From assembly GCA_002339165.1 (NCBI GenBank), contig DDJS01000113.1, forward strand, positions 27,304 to 49,834: 22,531 nucleotides of DNA. Direction: 5' to 3'. The notes beneath the pieces are model-generated. The model did no database searches. It saw nothing but the letters and a program-made list of their open reading frames with translations, and had not been told where the DNA came from. Positions 15,260 to 22,503 of this stretch are shown here, piece after piece (position 1 is the stretch's first letter; every line of letters begins with the position of its first letter). The DNA is from Cellvibrionales bacterium UBA2618 (GTDB lineage: Bacteria; Pseudomonadota; Gammaproteobacteria; Pseudomonadales; Porticoccaceae). The position numbers were made by a program, and so were the translations under genes.

Positions 15260-15285
15260 TTTAATCGTCGATCAGGGCGATTAAA
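15260..15285. promoter_or_regulatory. 8-bp inverted repeat just upstream of the -35 box
   Basis: TTTAATCG and CGATTAAA form perfect arms around a ten-base spacer, starting four bases upstream of the predicted -35 element. The position suits an activator or second repressor site. It also lies 42 bases beyond the stop of reductase 4, but no U-run follows, so a terminator role is less likely. Confidence 0.4.
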
Positions 15286-15326
15286 ATGCGCTCTGCGAGT
15301 GGCCAGGCACTGCCCATATCGCGCCA

Positions 15327-16343
15327 CTAGTCAGAGTCATCTGGTGCGCTAATGCAGACCAGTTGCTTACCCTGATTAGCGCCTTGAAAGAGCGCCACCA
15401 GAGCGCCGGGAAGGGCGTCAAAGCCCTGATTCACGGTGTCTGCATGGCGCAGTTGGCCGGCTGCGACCAGTGGCTGCATCGCGTCGATCGCAGCAGCAAA
15501 TTGGTCGGCATGGTCGAGCACAATAAAGCCCTCCATGCGCGCACGCCGAAAGATTAAATTGAAATAGTTGGCCGGCCCATCGAGCGGGCCTGTGGCGTTG
15601 TAGCGTGAGATGCCGCCGCAGAGTACCACCCGCGCGGCATCGCGAATCAACCCCAACGCGGTATTCAACAGTTCGCCACCGGCGTTGTCGAAGTAAATGT
15701 CGATGCCGTCGGGACAGGCCTCGCTAAGTTGCTGTTGCCAGTTTGGTTCGCGGTAATTGACCGCCGCATCAAAACCCAGGGTCGCTGTGAGCCACTGGCA
15801 TTTTTCTGTGCTGCTGGTGATGCCGACAACGCGGCAACCTTGAATTTTCGCTAGCTGTCCGGCCACAGACCCGGTCGCACCGGCGGCGCTTGAGACCACA
15901 AACACGTCGCCCTCGCGCGGTTTAGCAATCCGCTCGAGGCCAAACCATGCGGTCATGCCGGTGACGCCAAAGACGCCGATGGCGGCGCGCAGCGAGATGC
16001 CGTCGGGTATGTGCTGGAGTGGTGCTGCATCGGCGCGGTGAAGGTAGTATTGCTGCCAGCCAAAACTGCCGGTAACCCGAGTACCTACGGGGTACAAAGG
16101 GTTGTTTGAAACGCTCACGCTGCCGGCACCAAAGCCACGCATAACATCGCCGATTGCCAGTGGAGCAATATAGTCGGCGCGGTTTTCCATCCAGCCGCGC
16201 ATCGCCGGTTCAAGCCCCATATAGTGCACGTCGATCAGGCACTCGTCCTCGCCTATAGTAGGTAGTGGGGTCGACACTTGTCTGAAATCGCTCTCGCGAA
16301 CCATACCCTCGGGTCTGGCGGCGAGTAAAAATTGTTGGTTCAC
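15327..16343 (-). CDS. CurA/PTGR-type NADP-dependent oxidoreductase (MDR family) 4
   Basis: A 338-aa zinc-free medium-chain reductase and the most diverged of the four copies (HYMGLEPAMRGWM, FGVTGMTAWFGLERI, SSAAGATGSVAGQ, TEKC, NY, FDNAGG). The frame is open to 16439, overlapping the ligase gene. GTG 16343 is preceded by GAGGAG at six bases and yields the normal family N-terminus (NQQFLLAARPEG), so it is taken as the start. It lies 34 bases after the ligase stop and is probably co-transcribed with it, linking the reduction to CoA-thioester formation. The VMRGFGAGSV loop, in place of the acidic or polar loop of the other copies, suggests a different substrate pocket. Confidence 0.9.
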   Translation of the reverse strand: MNQQFLLAARPEGMVRESDFRQVSTPLPTIGEDECLIDVHYMGLEPAMRGWMENRADYIAPLAIGDVMRGFGAGSVSVSNNPLYPVGTRVTGSFGWQQYYLHRADAAPLQHIPDGISLRAAIGVFGVTGMTAWFGLERIAKPREGDVFVVSSAAGATGSVAGQLAKIQGCRVVGITSSTEKCQWLTATLGFDAAVNYREPNWQQQLSEACPDGIDIYFDNAGGELLNTALGLIRDAARVVLCGGISRYNATGPLDGPANYFNLIFRRARMEGFIVLDHADQFAAAIDAMQPLVAAGQLRHADTVNQGFDALPGALVALFQGANQGKQLVCISAPDDSD

Positions 16344-16377
16344 GGAGCACTCCTCATTCGTGACGGCAGCATAGCTA

Positions 16378-18000
16378 TCAGTTTGCCAGTTTGGCGCGCA
16401 GTACATCCTTGCGAATTTTGCCCGATGCAGTGCGTTCAAAATTGTCGATTAAAATGACCTTTTCTGGCCATTTCTGCCGCGCCAGTCCGGCGTCCGAAAG
16501 GTGCGGTTGTAGGGTTTTACTGTCGATTAGCGCGTCGTCTGGTGCGTTTCCGTCAACCACAAGAAAGGCACAGACGCCCTCGCCGAGACGTTGGTGGGGC
16601 ATTGCCACTACGGCTACCTCGCGAATGCGCGGGTGGTCGTGCAGCACGTCTTCGACCTCTTTGGCAGAGATATTCTCGCCGCCACGGATGATCAGGTCCT
16701 TTTTACGGTCGGTAATGACCACCGCGTTGTCGGCGGTGATGTGGCCGATATCACCGGTGTGAAAGTAGCCGTCGGTCATGGCTGCTGCAGTTTGCGCAGA
16801 ATCCTTGTAGCCGAGCATCATCGCCGGCCCGCGGATCCATAGTTCGCCATCTTCTCCAGCCGCCATATCGCGGCCCTCGGCATCGACTACCCGAACCTGC
16901 CAATTATCAATTTTGCCGTCGGTAGTGGCGGCGAGTTCGAGTTGCTCGGGTCGCGTAAAGCCGGTGCTCACCAGCGGGACTTCGGTGCTGCCGTAGACCC
17001 GAAATGCCCGGCATTGGCCAAGGCTTTGAGGAACCCTGCGGATTAGCTCCGGCGGCACCGCAGCGCCACCGCAGGCAAACAGGCGCAAGCTCGATAGATC
17101 GTCATTGTGTTGCTCGGCGTGGTCGACCAGTTCTTGTAAAAAGGGCGTTGCGCTAATGCACAGCGTGGCTGCGTGGCGCTGAATTAACTCGACCGCTCGG
17201 GCCACTTGCCACTGGCTCATCAGCAGCGTTTTAACGTCACTGAAAAAAGGCAATTCGATCCCGTTGACGTAGCCGGTGATGTGCGTCACCGGCGAGGGCA
17301 TTAACATCAAATCGCCGCCGTCCAAGTGCCACGCTTCGAGGGTATTGTCGATCGCCCGCGCTAGACTATTGTGGCTGTGCATGACCGCCTTGGGGGTGCC
17401 CGTGGTTCCCGAGGTATACATCAATACCTTGAGGCTGTCGGGGTCGACCGCGGCAGTCTGCAGGTTTGCGCTGTCGCTGTCGGTCAGTCTGTGATAGTCG
17501 ATTTGAGAGCTATTAGGAGGGCTAGTTTGCCGAGTAAGGCGATCGCCTTTGGCCGCGCCCCTGACCACCACGACATGTTCCAAATCGGGTAGTTCATGGC
17601 GCAGCGAAGCGATCATTTTAGGGTAGTCGACCGAGCGAAAGGTGTGCGGGATGAACAGCAGCCGAGTTTGCGCATCACCGAGAATAAAGCGCAGTTCCCG
17701 CTCGCGGTAGATCGGGATAATCGGATTGACGACCAGACCGAGCATCGAGGCCGCTAGATCGATCGCCACCGCCTCGCGCCAACTCGGCAGTTGAAAGCTG
17801 ATGACATCGCCAGCGGTCATTCCAAGCTGTTGCAACCCGGTGGCCAATTGCTGGGCCTCGAGAACAATTGCTGCGTTGGTGATTGGCGGTTCGTCTTCGA
17901 GGAGGATGATCTCCCTGTCTGGGTCGCTGGTAGCGCGTTGTAGCGCCAAATCAGACACTGTGGCGTTGCGCAGACTCTGCGATTTTATTCCGTTGTACAC
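16378..18000 (-). CDS. Acyl-CoA synthetase (AMP-binding family) 1
   Basis: ANL-superfamily ligase, 540 aa from GTG 18000, that adenylates a carboxylate and transfers it to CoA. The P-loop YTSGTTGTPKAVMHSH begins near residue 195, the aromatic/A5 region is VYGSTEVP, the A7-A8 hinge is DGYFHTGDIG and TDRKKDLIIRGGENIS, and the catalytic Lys lies in SGKIRKDVL near the end. The frame is open to TTG 18072, but GGGGGTG five bases before GTG 18000 resembles a ribosome site, so that start is preferred with moderate confidence. It probably activates a medium or cyclic carboxylic acid; neither acid nor chain length is readable. Reductase 4 follows in the same unit. Confidence 0.9.
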   Translation of the reverse strand: MYNGIKSQSLRNATVSDLALQRATSDPDREIILLEDEPPITNAAIVLEAQQLATGLQQLGMTAGDVISFQLPSWREAVAIDLAASMLGLVVNPIIPIYRERELRFILGDAQTRLLFIPHTFRSVDYPKMIASLRHELPDLEHVVVVRGAAKGDRLTRQTSPPNSSQIDYHRLTDSDSANLQTAAVDPDSLKVLMYTSGTTGTPKAVMHSHNSLARAIDNTLEAWHLDGGDLMLMPSPVTHITGYVNGIELPFFSDVKTLLMSQWQVARAVELIQRHAATLCISATPFLQELVDHAEQHNDDLSSLRLFACGGAAVPPELIRRVPQSLGQCRAFRVYGSTEVPLVSTGFTRPEQLELAATTDGKIDNWQVRVVDAEGRDMAAGEDGELWIRGPAMMLGYKDSAQTAAAMTDGYFHTGDIGHITADNAVVITDRKKDLIIRGGENISAKEVEDVLHDHPRIREVAVVAMPHQRLGEGVCAFLVVDGNAPDDALIDSKTLQPHLSDAGLARQKWPEKVILIDNFERTASGKIRKDVLRAKLAN

Positions 18001-18104
18001 TGCCACCCCCACTTTATAGTAATCGTTATGGCCGCCTAGGGATCTCTCGAACCGGCTGTTTAGCGAGTTCAAAAAAAGAGTGCAAGGCAGTCGAGACGCA
18101 CATG

Positions 18105-18133
18105 AAGGTACAGACGTGGCATAAAAAAGTCAA
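18105..18133 (-). promoter_or_regulatory. Possible promoter of the ligase/reductase 4 unit
   Basis: On the minus strand, -35 TTGACT (18128-18133, five of six consensus) and a weak -10 TACCTT (18105-18110) are spaced by 17 bases. The -35 box overlaps operator-like site 4. The leader to GTG 18000 would be about 100 bases. Confidence 0.3.
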
Positions 18134-18147
18134 CTATGATTGTTTTT
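18123..18147. promoter_or_regulatory. Operator-like dyad, site 4
   Basis: A six-base A-tract, two extra bases (GT), core CAACTATGATTG (18131-18142) and a five-base T-tract. It is closely similar to site 5, including the preceding CAT and the TCAA start of the core. It overlaps the possible -35 box of the ligase promoter. Confidence 0.5.
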
Positions 18148-18467
18148 GTTTATTGAATGGCTGCGGGTTTCATATGCTGCCGGCGTCATCCGACCGCTCA
18201 GGGTGCATTGCTAGAGAGACAGCGAAGTGCGTTGCAACGCTGCGACGCCGATGTTTTTGACGTCGTGGCGGCCGTGGCTCACGGTGGATGTTACTGGCTT
18301 ATTACCACCCGAGGCCCGAGCTGTTGATTGCCGACAATCGGGGCAGCCCTCAATGGCCATTACTAGCTTACAGTTCGACGCCCTATCGATGGCGAGGCTA
18401 GCGGCTTTGTGGTGGCTGCCAAGCTCGCCCGCGGTAACTTCTTGAGAGTCTGCCGTGCGCTGGTGAA

Positions 18468-18929
18468 TCAACCGCCCTGCGGATGGTTCATAGCGTCGGG
18501 GTAAGGCAGTACGTGCGCCGGTTGCAGGGTGCCGGGACCGTAATAGAGCGCGTCGAAGCGGCGCATGGCGTAAAGCCAGCCACCTGCGGTGCGCACGCAG
18601 GTATCGTTGTAGACACCGATAATGCGCAGGCCCTTGCCATCGCTATCGATAATGTCCTCATCAATGCTCCAGCGGCAGGTGGCGGTATCGCCGGCGACGT
18701 CGATCAGACCGCTGTGGTGGCTGTGAAAGACCACCGGAAAGCCGGCCATGGCACCCTCCCAAGTGGCGAGGATCGCCTCGCGACCTTGAATCGGCTCGCC
18801 AAGAAAATGCCAGATGGCGTCTTCGTGCCACAGCGAGCCCCAGAGCGCGCCGTCGCGGCGGGTTACGGCGTCGGTGTAGAGCGCGTTTAACTGGCGAATG
18901 TCGAGATCGTCTTGCATTGCTTGGCTCAT
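18468..18929 (-). CDS. SnoaL-like (NTF2 fold) protein 2
   Basis: A 153-aa protein of the SnoaL_4/NTF2 class. The N-terminal helix DIRQLNALYTDAVTRRDGALW, the HEDAIWHFLGEPIQGREAIL turn and the strand HSHHSGLIDVAGDTATCRWSIDEDI are typical, as is the late FDALYYGP. Several family members in degradation clusters are dehydratases or isomerases acting on cyclic substrates; conserved His and Asp line the presumed pocket here, but the reaction is unassigned. It starts four bases after the SDR G gene, whose last codons contain its GGAG ribosome site, so the two are tightly coupled and probably act on consecutive intermediates. Confidence 0.82.
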   Translation of the reverse strand: MSQAMQDDLDIRQLNALYTDAVTRRDGALWGSLWHEDAIWHFLGEPIQGREAILATWEGAMAGFPVVFHSHHSGLIDVAGDTATCRWSIDEDIIDSDGKGLRIIGVYNDTCVRTAGGWLYAMRRFDALYYGPGTLQPAHVLPYPDAMNHPQGG

Positions 18930-18933
18930 GGCA

Positions 18934-19728
18934 TTACTCCGCTGGGTTGGCGGCGGCGATGGTCGACGCCTCGATCTCGCCGGGCATCGGATTACGACGC
19001 AGCGTCAGCCCGCCGTTTACCTGTAGGTTTTGACCGGTCATAAAGCACTCGTCGCTACCGAGAAACACTGCGGCGGCGGCGATGTCTTCGGCGGTGTTCA
19101 GCCGACCCATCGGATATTCCTTGATAAAGGCATCGGCGAGTCCTGGCACGGCGAAATAGTCTTCGGTCATGGGTGATCGGGTAAACCCTGGAGAGATCGA
19201 GTTGGCGCGAATACCGCGCGCACCGAACTCGTCGGCAACGCCGCGAACAACGTGGTCAATACCCGCTTTGGTACCGATGTAGGCATGGTGATTGCCGACC
19301 AAAATGGTCGCGGTCGCCGACGAAATTTGAATGATCGATGCGCTATTGCTCATGTTGGTGACTAGCGCTTGCATAAATTGGTAGGGCCCTTTGAACTGTA
19401 GGTTCATCATCGCCACCAAATCCTCTTCAGAGGTTTCTTCAAACGGCGTCAACAGGCCCCAACCGGTGCAGTTGAGGGCAATGTCGATAGGGCCCGAACG
19501 GTCGACCGCATGCGCAACCGCAGCGTCGATGTCGGCTTTCGAGGTAATGTCGCAGTGCACGGCCGATCCGCCGATGGCGTCGGCAAGCGACTGTAAATTA
19601 GCCATGTTGCGCCCGGCGACGGTGACCTGAGCGCCTTCGTCGGCGAAGCGTCTGGCAATTATTTGCCCCATATTGTCGACGCTGGCGGCGCCGAGTATCA
19701 GTGCGGATTTCCCTTTGAGTCTGGACAT
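18934..19728 (-). CDS. SDR family oxidoreductase G (divergent motifs)
   Basis: A 264-aa SDR. The glycine motif is the extended form GAASVDNMGQ, reminiscent of the divergent enoyl-reductase-like SDRs, and Arg after beta-2 (VAGRN) suggests NADP(H). NNAG reads NCTGWG, and the tetrad Asn position is Gln (MNLQFKGPY). Ser in QISSATA and Tyr-x3-Lys in HAYIGTK remain, followed by SPGFTRSPM and LQVNGGLTL. The frame is open to 19749, but ATG 19728 is preceded by GGAGG at five bases and gives the normal N-terminus. It is first gene of a two-gene unit with SnoaL-like protein 2, divergent from ligase 2 across operator-like site 5. Confidence 0.88.
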   Translation of the reverse strand: MSRLKGKSALILGAASVDNMGQIIARRFADEGAQVTVAGRNMANLQSLADAIGGSAVHCDITSKADIDAAVAHAVDRSGPIDIALNCTGWGLLTPFEETSEEDLVAMMNLQFKGPYQFMQALVTNMSNSASIIQISSATATILVGNHHAYIGTKAGIDHVVRGVADEFGARGIRANSISPGFTRSPMTEDYFAVPGLADAFIKEYPMGRLNTAEDIAAAAVFLGSDECFMTGQNLQVNGGLTLRRNPMPGEIEASTIAAANPAE

Positions 19729-19780
19729 AGCGTCCTCCATTGTCAGCATAAAGTGAGTGTGCGGTGCAGCAATATCCCAT

Positions 19781-19806
19781 AAAAAATCAATATATATTGT
19801 TTTTTT
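19781..19806. promoter_or_regulatory. Operator-like dyad, site 5 (best symmetry)
   Basis: A six-base A-tract, one extra T, core CAATATATATTG (19788-19799, a perfect palindrome) and a seven-base T-tract. With the flanks, about 30 bases form a palindrome with one broken pair. It lies between divergent SDR G and ligase 2, 53 and 90 bases from their starts, and can serve both promoters. Confidence 0.6.
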
Positions 19807-19896
19807 ATGCCGTTAATATAGCAAAAAAAAGACTTGCCAGACCAGCCTCAAATGGTTTTTATTGAGATTCACGACCTAGGATGGGCGGTGGTTGTA

Positions 19897-21453
19897 ATGG
19901 CACATAGAGATAATCAATCCAATATCGGGGCGCTGCTGCAACGGCGGGCATGGGCGAATGGCGACAGCGAGGCCTACGTAGGTGTTGAGTCTGGGCACCG
20001 GATGAGCTTTGCGCAGTTGAACCAGCGCGCTAATCAACTCGCCAATGCGCTGCGGGCAGATGGCATCCAACCGGGGCAGCGGGTGGCGCTGTTGCTGCTT
20101 AACGGCAGCGCATTTTTTCAGGCGTTTTTTGCGCTGGCTAAAATTGGCGCGGTGATCGTGCCGTTGAACTGGCGGCTGACCGTGCATGAATTGGCATTTT
20201 TGTGCGACGACAGCGGTGCCTGTCGATTGATCTACGACGTTGAGTTTTTGACCACCGTCAAGGCCCTCGAGCAACGCCCCGAGACCTCGGCAATAGACCA
20301 GTGGTTGCAGGTGGGTAACAGCCTGCCGCCGGCCGATTTTGCCGCCGACTATGGGCGGTTTTGCGAAGGCGGAGCGATCGACCAACCGGCGGTGATCAGC
20401 GGCGGCGACGACTACCTGTTTATCATGTACTCGTCGGGCACCACTGGGTTACCAAAGGGCATTATTCACAGTCACCGCACCGTGATGGCGGCTATTCAAA
20501 CGATTGTCGCGACCTCGCAACCAAAACTTCGTCAGCGCTGCATCAACATGCTGCCGATGTTTCATGTCGGCGCCCTGACGCCGTTACTGGTGAACGTATA
20601 CAGCGGCGTGACCTCGGTGATGATGCGTGTTTTTGACCCGCAACGTGCCTGGCAAGTGATCGATCGTGAGCGCATAGACAGCGGTTTGGTGGTGCCGGCC
20701 ATGTTGCAGGCGATGTCGACGGTGGCGGTCGCCGATCGCGGCGATCACAGTTCGCTGCAGTGGCTGTCGGTGGGTGCGGCGCCGGTGGCGCCATCGTTAA
20801 TTGTCGAGTACAGCAAGCTGGGTATTCAGCTTCGTCAGGTCTATGGTCTTACCGAAACCTGTGGCCCGGGCTGCGTGATGGATGATAGCAATGGATTGTT
20901 GCGGCCCCACTCTGCTGGGCGGAGCTTTTTTCTCACCGACGTGCGGATTGTCGATGCTGAGGGTCGCGACTGCGAACGCGATGAAGCCGGTGAGGTATTG
21001 ATTCGCGGCGACCATCTGATGGTCGGCTATTGGCGCCGCCCTGAGGCGACGGCCGAGGCATTGCGCGATGGTTGGCTATTCAGTGGCGATATTGGCAGCC
21101 TCGACGACGAGGGCTTCGTGACCATTCTCGATCGTAAAAAAGATATGATTATCTCTGGCGGCGAGAATATTTATCCCGCCGAAATTGAGGCCGTATTACT
21201 CGCGCAGGCCGGTATTGACGACGCCGCGGTGATTGGGCAACCGAGCGATCAATGGGGCGAAAGCCCAGTGGCGATAGTGGTCGCGCCGGGGCTGTCGGAA
21301 CAGCAGGTGATCGATGGCTGCCGACAGCGATTGGCCGCTTACAAACTGCCAGTGGCGGTGACGTTTATCGATCATATACCGCGCAATCCGAGCGGCAAAA
21401 TACTCAAGCGGGTATTGCGCGAGCGCTATGCCCAGACCGACGTCGACAGCTAG
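19897..21453 (+). CDS. Acyl-CoA synthetase (AMP-binding family) 2
   Basis: ANL-superfamily CoA ligase, 518 aa from ATG 19897. P-loop YSSGTTGLPKGIIHSH begins at residue 178, then MLPMFHVGALTPL, VYGLTETCGPG (A5), DGWLFSGDIG and LDRKKDMIISGGENIYPAEIE (A7-A8 hinge), and a C-terminal PRNPSGKILKRVL with the catalytic Lys. The frame is open to TTG 19834, but that stretch has no ribosome site; ATG 19897 with GGTGG five bases upstream fits the family N-terminus. It resembles the FadD3/long-chain group, which includes ligases for cyclic and steroid-derived acids. The acid is unknown. It is alone on its strand, convergent with pyrD at a 30-base gap. Confidence 0.92.
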   Translation: MAHRDNQSNIGALLQRRAWANGDSEAYVGVESGHRMSFAQLNQRANQLANALRADGIQPGQRVALLLLNGSAFFQAFFALAKIGAVIVPLNWRLTVHELAFLCDDSGACRLIYDVEFLTTVKALEQRPETSAIDQWLQVGNSLPPADFAADYGRFCEGGAIDQPAVISGGDDYLFIMYSSGTTGLPKGIIHSHRTVMAAIQTIVATSQPKLRQRCINMLPMFHVGALTPLLVNVYSGVTSVMMRVFDPQRAWQVIDRERIDSGLVVPAMLQAMSTVAVADRGDHSSLQWLSVGAAPVAPSLIVEYSKLGIQLRQVYGLTETCGPGCVMDDSNGLLRPHSAGRSFFLTDVRIVDAEGRDCERDEAGEVLIRGDHLMVGYWRRPEATAEALRDGWLFSGDIGSLDDEGFVTILDRKKDMIISGGENIYPAEIEAVLLAQAGIDDAAVIGQPSDQWGESPVAIVVAPGLSEQQVIDGCRQRLAAYKLPVAVTFIDHIPRNPSGKILKRVLRERYAQTDVDS

Positions 21454-21483
21454 ATTATGGCACTCGCCCGCCGGCGATGGCCA

Positions 21484-22503
21484 TCAGCGCGCATTGTAGC
21501 GGTCGATAATCTGTTTGATCAGCGCTGGGCCGCGGTAGATAAACCCGCTGTAGACCTGCACCAGCGATGCACCCGCGGCGAACTTCTGTGCTGCGTCTTC
21601 GCCACTGAGAATACCGCCAACGCCAATAATCGGCAGTTTATCACCGAGGTGGCTATGTAGCGCCGCGACCACTGCGGTGGCGCTGGGCAGCAGCGGCGCT
21701 CCGCTTAACCCGCCCGCTTCATCGGCATGCAGCATGCCCGCTACGGGTTTTCGGTCGAGCGTGGTGTTGGTGGCAATAACGCCGTCAAAATTATGCCGCA
21801 GCAGCGAGTCGGCGATCGAGGCGATTTCATCGGCGTCCAAATCGGGGGCGATTTTCAACGCCAGTGGTACATAGCGACCGTGCTGTTCGGCCAGCTTGCC
21901 CTGTTCCTGCTTGAGCGTGGCGAGCAGTTCGTCGAGCAATTCGCCGTATTGCAAACTGCGTAGCCCGGGGGTGTTGGGCGACGAAATGTTGACCGTGATA
22001 TAGGCCGCGTGTGCGTAGACTTTTTGCATGCAGTGCAAGTAGTCTAATTTACCGTCTTCGACCGGCGTGTCGCGATTTTTGCCGATGTTGACGCCGACCA
22101 ATGCCGGTGATTTTTTCGCCTTTAGGTTGGCGACCAGATGATCGACACCCTGATTGTTAAAGCCCATGCGGTTGATGATTGCTTGCTTTTCGACGATCCG
22201 AAATAGTCGCGGCGCGGGGTTTCCGGCTTGCCCGCGGGGTGTCACTGTGCCGACTTCCACATGCCCAAAACCCATGGCGTAAAAGGCGTCGATCGCCTCG
22301 CCATTTTTGTCCAAACCGGCGGCGAGCCCGACCGGATTGTCAAACTCGAGGCCCATCACCGATACCGGCGCGCTGTCAAGTTGCTGCCGATAAAGGCGCT
22401 CTAGGGGGGTGTTGGTGGTGCGGCTGAGGGCGCCAAGGGTCAGGTCATGGGCTCTTTCGGGGTCTATTTGCAGCAACAGCTTTTGGGCAATTTTAAACAA
22501 CAT
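21484..22503 (-). CDS. pyrD: Dihydroorotate dehydrogenase (quinone), class 2
   Basis: Fourth step of pyrimidine synthesis: oxidises dihydroorotate to orotate with FMN and passes electrons to membrane quinone. It is 339 aa, close to the E. coli protein. The N-terminal amphipathic helices (FKIAQKLLLQIDPERAHDL) form the quinone-access, membrane-associated part of class 2 enzymes. FMN and substrate segments include GLAAGLDKNG, NRMGFNNQG, the catalytic Ser175 in NISSPNTPGLR (same position as in E. coli), ATNTT, GGLSG and the phosphate-binding IGVGGI and VYSGFIYRGP. The start is the ATG at 22503. It is a housekeeping gene with no functional link to the catabolic genes and marks the island's right edge. 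Confidence 0.97.
   Translation of the reverse strand: MLFKIAQKLLLQIDPERAHDLTLGALSRTTNTPLERLYRQQLDSAPVSVMGLEFDNPVGLAAGLDKNGEAIDAFYAMGFGHVEVGTVTPRGQAGNPAPRLFRIVEKQAIINRMGFNNQGVDHLVANLKAKKSPALVGVNIGKNRDTPVEDGKLDYLHCMQKVYAHAAYITVNISSPNTPGLRSLQYGELLDELLATLKQEQGKLAEQHGRYVPLALKIAPDLDADEIASIADSLLRHNFDGVIATNTTLDRKPVAGMLHADEAGGLSGAPLLPSATAVVAALHSHLGDKLPIIGVGGILSGEDAAQKFAAGASLVQVYSGFIYRGPALIKQIIDRYNAR

Larger units (their letters stand above)
18001..18467. other. 467-bp gap with promoter region and no convincing gene
   Basis: The half next to the ligase holds the promoter and operator-like site 4. The half next to the SnoaL gene (18211-18467) has overlapping open frames on both strands (86 codons minus, from a TTG touching the SnoaL stop; 72 codons plus). 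Neither product shows a recognisable domain, a ribosome site or native-looking composition. A decayed gene is possible. No repeats or mobile-element ends are seen. Confidence 0.5.

Noticed and set aside
18211..18471. Small open frames on both strands (86 and 72 codons) as genes
   Set aside because: TTG or unsupported starts, no ribosome site, no recognisable domain, and the two overlap each other antisense; treated as chance or decayed sequence.
19876..20385. A 169-codon minus-strand open frame opposite ligase 2
   Set aside because: Antisense shadow of the AMP-binding enzyme, with a product that shows no family motifs.
12..21453. Assigning the island firmly to steroid degradation
   Set aside because: The P450 loop, heteromeric dehydrogenase and SDRs are suggestive, but none of the ring-degradation hallmark genes are present, so only a general cyclic-lipid or terpenoid role is proposed.
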